Assembly (NCBI GenBank): GCA_965224105.1
Contig: CBDCYH010000002.1
Span: forward strand, 1,178,001 to 1,242,000
Source of the DNA: CBDCYH01 sp965224105
GTDB lineage: Bacteria > Bacteroidota > Rhodothermia > Rhodothermales > JABDKH01
Direction: 5' to 3'
Length of the DNA: 64,000 nt
Each line of letters starts with the position of its first letter. The first letter of the stretch is position 1. A program made the translations under genes and the position numbers. The notes under the pieces were generated by a model that did no database searches, was not told the DNA's origin, and saw nothing but the letters and a program-made list of their open reading frames with translations. Positions 59,851 through 64,000 of the stretch are shown here, piece after piece.

Positions 59851-61350
59851 CTACTCCTCCCGCGCGCGTTCCCGCCACCCGACGCTAACCGTGTTTCCAG
59901 CGGCTGACCTGGCGGCGACAGATTCTTCCGCCCGAACATACGCACCCACCACCGCGGCCCACTTCTCGTAGTCGGCACTAGCGCCATCAAGCGCCTCGGG
60001 TGAGAAACGCTCGGCGACAAAATGCGTCGAGATGTCGCCTGACCGAAACATCTCATCATCCATTGCAAACCGGCAAAATGGAATGGTGGTCTGCACACCC
60101 GTGATCACATACTCTGATAGCGCGCGCCGCATCCGGTTGATTGCCGACTCCCTCGTCCCGGCCCAGGTAATCAGCTTGGAGATCATCGGATCGTAATGCA
60201 TCGACACCTCCGCAGGTCGGTCGAGCGCGGAGTCCACACGTACACCCGGTCCGCCGGGCTCGTGGTAGGTTTCGATCATTCCAGGCGCCGGTAGGAAATT
60301 TGAAGCAGGGTCCTCGGCATAAATCCGGCACTCCACGGCGTGGCCGTGAATCGATAAGTCTGATTGATCATACCCAAGCTCCTCGCCATCGGCAATCCTT
60401 ATCTGCTCGGCAACAAGATCGAGCCCGGTGATGCACTCGGTAACCGGGTGCTCGACCTGCAACCGTGTGTTCATCTCCATGAAGTAAAAATTCATGTCCT
60501 TGTCGACAAGAAACTCCACGGTTCCGGCGCCGACGTAATCCACCGACCGTGCGGCATCTATTGCAGCCTGGCCCATCCGGGCGCGAATCTCATCGGTTAA
60601 ACACGCCGACGGTGCCTCCTCGATAACCTTTTGGTGCCGACGTTGGATAGAACACTCGCGCTCGAAGAGATGCACAATGTTGCCGTGCGCATCAGCGAGG
60701 AGTTGGAATTCAATGTGCCGGGGTTTCTCGATGTACTTCTCGATAAACACCCGCTCATCCCCGAACGCTGCTTGCGCTTCACGGCGGGCCGCATCAAACG
60801 CCGAGGCAAATTCGTCCGCAGAGTGCACCACGCGCATGCCCTTGCCGCCTCCACCAGCCGCGGCCTTGATGAGCACCGGGAATCCGATATCAGCCGCAAC
60901 TCCGGCGGCCTCCTTCGGATCATCCACTGCATCTGTCGTGCCAGGGGCCATGGGGACACCTGCTTTTTCCATCAGCGCTCGCGCAGCGGTCTTGTCTCCC
61001 ATCGACTCGATCGCCTCTGGCGTTGGTCCAATGAAAACCACCCCTGCCTTTTTGCAGGCGCGTGCAAACTCCGGATTCTCGGAAAGAAAACCGTAGCCCG
61101 GGTGAATCGCATCAGCCCCAGAAGCCGTGGCAACGTCCAGGATCTTGTCGTACCGTAAATACGAAGCACTCGACGATGCCGGACCGATCGGGTACGCCTC
61201 ATCAGCCATGCGGACGTGCAGAGCAGCGCGGTCGGGCTCACTGTACACAGCCACCGTTGAAATCCCGAGCTCCCGGCAGGTCCTAATAATTCTGACCGCG
61301 ATTTCACCCCGGTTTGCGATCAGTACTTTCTTTATCCTCGGGTTTGTCAT
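59851..61350 (-). CDS. Biotin carboxylase subunit of an acyl-CoA carboxylase
   Basis: 499 residues. KVLIANRGEIAVRIIRTCRELG at the start, GYGFLSENPEFARAC, KAAAGGGGKGMRVV (ATP-grasp glycine loop), IEKYIEKPRHIEFQ, ERECSIQRRHQKVIEEAP, EMNTRLQVEHPVTE (active site) and MHYDPMISKLITWA. Residues 1-450 are the AccC-type biotin carboxylase; the last 50 residues are a linker. It carboxylates biotin on a carrier protein, using ATP and bicarbonate. No biotin-carrier or carboxyltransferase gene is adjacent, so acetyl-, propionyl- or methylcrotonyl-CoA use is undecided. Confidence 0.94.
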   Translation of the reverse strand: MTNPRIKKVLIANRGEIAVRIIRTCRELGISTVAVYSEPDRAALHVRMADEAYPIGPASSSASYLRYDKILDVATASGADAIHPGYGFLSENPEFARACKKAGVVFIGPTPEAIESMGDKTAARALMEKAGVPMAPGTTDAVDDPKEAAGVAADIGFPVLIKAAAGGGGKGMRVVHSADEFASAFDAARREAQAAFGDERVFIEKYIEKPRHIEFQLLADAHGNIVHLFERECSIQRRHQKVIEEAPSACLTDEIRARMGQAAIDAARSVDYVGAGTVEFLVDKDMNFYFMEMNTRLQVEHPVTECITGLDLVAEQIRIADGEELGYDQSDLSIHGHAVECRIYAEDPASNFLPAPGMIETYHEPGGPGVRVDSALDRPAEVSMHYDPMISKLITWAGTRESAINRMRRALSEYVITGVQTTIPFCRFAMDDEMFRSGDISTHFVAERFSPEALDGASADYEKWAAVVGAYVRAEESVAARSAAGNTVSVGWRERAREE

Positions 61351-61474
61351 AAAGTCCGATATCTTGATGGTGGCATGATCTGTGCATCTTCCCGCCAGGG
61401 TCCCGAGTAGTGTTTATCAGCGCGACCGGGGTGGACCTGAAGCCTGCAAGACAGCATCCGAAAAATTCGAGTCG

Positions 61475-62416
61475 ATGACCGAAAATAGAGATTATTACAA
61501 GATTCTGGGAGTCTCTGAAAGCGCCAGTGTCGATGAGATAAAAAAGGCGTATCGGAAGCTTGCGCGGAAGTATCATCCGGACAAAAATCCTGATGACAAG
61601 TCTGCCGAGGATCGGTTCAAGCAGGTGCAGGAGGCTAACGAGGTGCTATCGGATCCCGCGAAGCGCCGCGAGTATGACATGCGACGCAAGAACCCGTTTG
61701 GTTTTGGGGATGGATTTCAGACCGGTAGCGGCGGCGAGTATTATCAGACGCCCGACGGGACGTACGTACGATTTGATCGCGGAGGTGGTGGGGCCGGTCC
61801 GGGCGGAGATCCCTTCGGTGGGCTCGGGGATATTTTTGGTCAGATGTTTGGAAATGGCGGGAGTCCGTTCCAGCGCTCGCAGCCCCGCGGTGGGGCGAAA
61901 GGCCGGGCACGTGCTCTCGACATCGAGACGTCAATCAACCTTACGTTCGAGCAAGCACTGGCAGGCGGCAAACAGGAGGTCATCCTGCCTTCCGGGGAGC
62001 GGATTCGGATTACCATTCCGAAGGGTGTCGACAACGGATTCCGGGTGCGGTTAAAAGGGAAAGGTCAAAAAGGCGCGCGCGGTCGAGGAGACCTGTACGT
62101 TACGTTCAACGTCGCGCCGCATCCCACTCTCAACAGGCAAGGCAACGACCTCTACCTCACCGAACAGATCTCCATCATGCAGGCGCTGCTTGGGTCGGAG
62201 CGTCTCATCAAGAATGCGTACGGCAAGCAGATAAAGATTCCGATTCCTGCCGGTGTTCAGCCCGGCGAGGTGCTGCGGCTGCGCGGACAGGGAATCGACA
62301 CGGGAGACAAGAAGGGGGATCTGTTCGTGCGGATTTCCATTTCGATCCCGAAGAAGCTGTCGGACAAACAGAAGGAGATTCTGAAGAAGGCGGCGCGGGA
62401 GGCGGGGCTGGGATAG
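61475..62416 (+). CDS. CbpA-type DnaJ co-chaperone (no zinc finger)
   Basis: 313 residues from ATG 61475 (a longer frame from 61382 adds 31 improbable residues). J-domain 1-70 with YYKILGVSESASVDEIKKAYRKLARKYHPDKNP, the HPD at about 33-35. A Gly/Phe-rich linker follows (GGGGAGPGGDPFGG), then two beta-sandwich substrate domains from 145 on (DIETSINLTFEQALAGGKQEV and VNFAPHPTLNR-like). No CxxCxGxG zinc motifs. It stimulates DnaK in folding. Divergent from accC. Confidence 0.93.
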   Translation: MTENRDYYKILGVSESASVDEIKKAYRKLARKYHPDKNPDDKSAEDRFKQVQEANEVLSDPAKRREYDMRRKNPFGFGDGFQTGSGGEYYQTPDGTYVRFDRGGGGAGPGGDPFGGLGDIFGQMFGNGGSPFQRSQPRGGAKGRARALDIETSINLTFEQALAGGKQEVILPSGERIRITIPKGVDNGFRVRLKGKGQKGARGRGDLYVTFNVAPHPTLNRQGNDLYLTEQISIMQALLGSERLIKNAYGKQIKIPIPAGVQPGEVLRLRGQGIDTGDKKGDLFVRISISIPKKLSDKQKEILKKAAREAGLG

Positions 62417-62474
62417 GTGGAAGCGCGCTCGACGTTTTCGGCGCGAACAGGTTACTGATTACCGATGTTCAAGG

Positions 62475-62780
62475 CTAGGCAGCCTGGCGGTCCGAAACTA
62501 AGGTGTCCACCTGTTTTCCGATCCTGTGCAGTAGAACAACAAGCCTGTCGATCGAGAACTTCTTGAACTTCTTTTTCACGATATCGCTAACGACAGGTTG
62601 TTTAACACCAAGATGTTTGGCGGCTTCTTTTTGCGTGTACCCGTGCTCCTTGATCCACGCACGTATTTCTAGCATGAGATCAACACGGATTAGATAGTCA
62701 GCCGCCTTCTCGGGGCTGAATCCAAGATCCAGAAATTCGTTTCCGCTAGATCTTTCGAATCCTTCCAGTGAAGCTGTCAT
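62475..62780 (-). CDS. HigA-type antitoxin (XRE-family helix-turn-helix)
   Basis: 101 residues. The HTH lies around residues 42-80 with GYTQKEAAKHLGVKQPVVSDIVKKKFKKFSIDRLVVLL, the XRE/HTH_37 pattern of HigA-like antitoxins. It binds the toxin and, through the HTH, the operator. Its ATG overlaps the toxin stop by 4 bp (ATGA), giving the toxin-first order typical of HigBA. Confidence 0.92.
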   Translation of the reverse strand: MTASLEGFERSSGNEFLDLGFSPEKAADYLIRVDLMLEIRAWIKEHGYTQKEAAKHLGVKQPVVSDIVKKKFKKFSIDRLVVLLHRIGKQVDTLVSDRQAA

Positions 62781-63115
62781 TGGCTGTGTTCGATGTGATG
62801 CTCCTGAATATCCTTATATCGTTGCTTGGCAAGGTCGATGTCTTTCCGGGAAGTCTTCTGCGTCTTTTTAATGAATGCGTGGAGAACAGCGACAGCGTTG
62901 AGGAATTTTGCTACGTATATAATTCGGTACGCCTTGTTCTTGTCCCTAATACGAATTTCCATTGCACCTGGACCAACCGAAGGAATGTGCTTCCAATCTG
63001 TTGGATCTAGACCTTTTCGGATTAAGCGCAATTCTGTCGCCGCCTCCCTTCGAGCTTTGGCCGACCATTTTTTCATGGCTTTCTTGCTCGAGGAAGCAAA
63101 AACGAGATCTTTCAA
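62777..63115 (-). CDS. HigB-like toxin (RelE/ParE superfamily, Gp49-like)
   Basis: 112 residues from TTG 63115 (KDLVFASSSKK, the usual start after the initiator). The Gp49-type core is present: ARREAATELRLIRKGLDPTDWKHIPSVG, MEIRIRDKNKAYRIIYVAKF, and VLHAFIKKTQKTSRKDIDLAKQRYKDI. The family cleaves mRNA at the ribosome and is neutralised by HigA encoded just downstream. No ATG is usable. Likely transcribed from the AT-rich promoter around 63150. Confidence 0.92.
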   Translation of the reverse strand: MKDLVFASSSKKAMKKWSAKARREAATELRLIRKGLDPTDWKHIPSVGPGAMEIRIRDKNKAYRIIYVAKFLNAVAVLHAFIKKTQKTSRKDIDLAKQRYKDIQEHHIEHSQ

Positions 63116-63137
63116 ACGATCGGCTACTCTAGGAGAA

Positions 63138-63179
63138 ATATAACAAATACGCTATATAATTATACCGATGTTGTTATAT
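63138..63179 (-). promoter_or_regulatory. Operator/promoter of the higBA pair
   Basis: A perfect 9-bp inverted repeat (ATATAACAA 63138-63146; TTGTTATAT 63171-63179) encloses AT-rich sequence with TATAAT on the minus strand at about 63160-63165, a possible -10. The dyad overlaps the promoter just upstream of the toxin gene, as for HigA-type autorepression. Inferred from position. Confidence 0.65.
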
Positions 63180-63264
63180 CCGGGTTCAGGAAATTTTGGA
63201 AAATGGGCAAGCGGCTTCAAACGCGCCGTCCAACACAGCCTACCCGGTTTGTAGGCTCAAACAC

Positions 63265-64000
63265 CTAGAACGGCGCATCATCACCCGAACCCAGCTGCGC
63301 GGCGATGATATCATCAGCCGGATTGAGCTCACCCGGCGTTGCGAAGTACGTCGTGAGGTTATCAAAACGCGCATACTGATTCACGAACGCGAGCTTCACG
63401 TTTCCGATCGGTCCGTTTCGTTGCTTGCCGATGAGTATCTCCGCAATCCCCTCGGTCGAATTGCCGTACTCATCGACGGTGATGCCATACCGCTCAGCGC
63501 GGTAGATAAATGCAACGACATCAGCGTCCTGTTCGATGGATCCTGATTCCCGGAGGTCGGACAGCATCGGCTTCTTGTCACCACCGCGGGTCTCCACCGC
63601 ACGGCTCAACTGCGACAACGCAATGACGGGGATATTGAGCTCTTTCGCCAACGCTTTCAGCGATCGAGAGATCTGCGCGATCTCCTGTTCGCGGTTGGAG
63701 TTGCGACCGGCGACGGGCCCGTGCATAAGTTGCAAATAATCCACGACAATCATTCCGATGTCGTGCTCGGCTTTGAGGCGACGGGCTTTTGCGCGCAGCT
63801 CGAGGATGGACAGACCCGGGGTGTCGTCGATAAAGATGGGCGCGGCCGATAGTCGTCCGGCGGCGCGTGCGAGTTTTGGCCAGTCGTCGTCGCGAAGGCG
63901 GCCTGTTCGAGCGGCCTGCGCATCGACGCGGGCTTCCGAAGTGAGGAGTCGCTGTGCCAGCTGCTGCGCACTCATCTCGAGTGAGAAGACTGCGACAGGT
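63265..64000 (-). CDS. dnaB: Replicative DNA helicase DnaB (C-terminal part, cut by the window edge)
   Basis: About 245 C-terminal residues, with the gene entering from the right edge. Visible: PVAVFSLEMSAQQLA, SILELRAKARRL, IVVDYLQLM (Walker B), ALSQLSRAVETR, LSDLRESGSIEQDADVVAFIYR and IGKQRNGPIGNVKLAF (arginine finger region), all typical of DnaB RecA-like domain. The end (NPADDIIAAQLGSGDDAPF) is the usual acidic tail. It unwinds DNA at the replication fork as a hexamer. No intein is seen in the visible part. Confidence 0.96.
   Translation of the reverse strand, partial: PVAVFSLEMSAQQLAQRLLTSEARVDAQAARTGRLRDDDWPKLARAAGRLSAAPIFIDDTPGLSILELRAKARRLKAEHDIGMIVVDYLQLMHGPVAGRNSNREQEIAQISRSLKALAKELNIPVIALSQLSRAVETRGGDKKPMLSDLRESGSIEQDADVVAFIYRAERYGITVDEYGNSTEGIAEILIGKQRNGPIGNVKLAFVNQYARFDNLTTYFATPGELNPADDIIAAQLGSGDDAPF

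Overview
The window looks like a chromosomal segment of a marine member of Rhodothermota/Balneolota (Bacteroidota sensu lato). Four things point there: a PorX-type response regulator/PglZ protein together with a type IX secretion (T9SS) C-terminal sorting domain; rpmB-rpmG followed by the short Bacteroidota-type DUF4295 (bL38) gene; an arginine operon with the acyl-ornithine type carbamoyltransferase; and a Tat/lipoprotein-type HiPIP, an electron carrier known from Rhodothermus. Most genes are housekeeping genes. There is no prophage, integron or CRISPR array.

Layout. 0-5 kb: TerC (cut by the edge), an LVIVD-repeat secreted protein, an orphan Imm31-like protein and a CmpX-like channel. 4.8-5.8 kb: a leftward operon rpmB-rpmG-bL38 followed 6 bp later by tRNA-Pro, tRNA-Arg and tRNA-Cys. 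5.9-13.5 kb: a ComA-like phosphosulfolactate synthase, a histone-H1-like gene made of about 38 pentapeptide repeats, a LolC/E-type permease coupled to a lipoprotein, YchF, small outer-membrane proteins, a PPP-type phosphatase and NusB. 13.6-16.8 kb: ComEC and a tandem UspA protein. 16.87-17.23 kb: a non-coding interval with the features of a replication origin, from which genes diverge and at which the G/C skew changes sign. 17.2-25.4 kb: MoeA, thioredoxin-like, Nudix, nitrobindin-like, esterase, T9SS cargo, radical SAM, fatty-acid-hydroxylase and CDGSH proteins.

25.4-34.6 kb is one leftward, tightly overlapped arginine operon: argR-argG-X-argC-argD-argF'-argB-argE-argH. Gene X is a P-loop protein of unknown function. 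No ArgA, GNAT or ArgJ gene is present to make the N-acyl-glutamate that ArgB needs. X sits where that enzyme would be expected, and its motifs resemble DUF1611, a family with a reported glutamate N-acetyltransferase. The carbamoyltransferase has Ala at the residue that separates acetyl- from succinyl-ornithine enzymes. Together these suggest an unusual acylated arginine pathway, and this is the main lead in the window.

34.8-56.6 kb: lipoproteins, an SLC12-like transporter, an SGNH protein, HiPIP, RecJ, a hybrid kinase with a degenerate receiver, two glycosyltransferases, an MFS transporter, an MBL-fold lipoprotein, Rho with a large Arg/Asp-rich insertion, FolC-TsaE, PorX, a WG-repeat lipoprotein, ferritin and TrmB. 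56.7-59.8 kb is a repeat island (six palindromic REP-like units, two ~550-bp direct repeats, a ~236-bp tandem) around one small unknown gene. 59.8-64 kb: biotin carboxylase, a CbpA-type DnaJ, a HigB-HigA toxin-antitoxin pair with a dyad operator, and the 3' part of dnaB.
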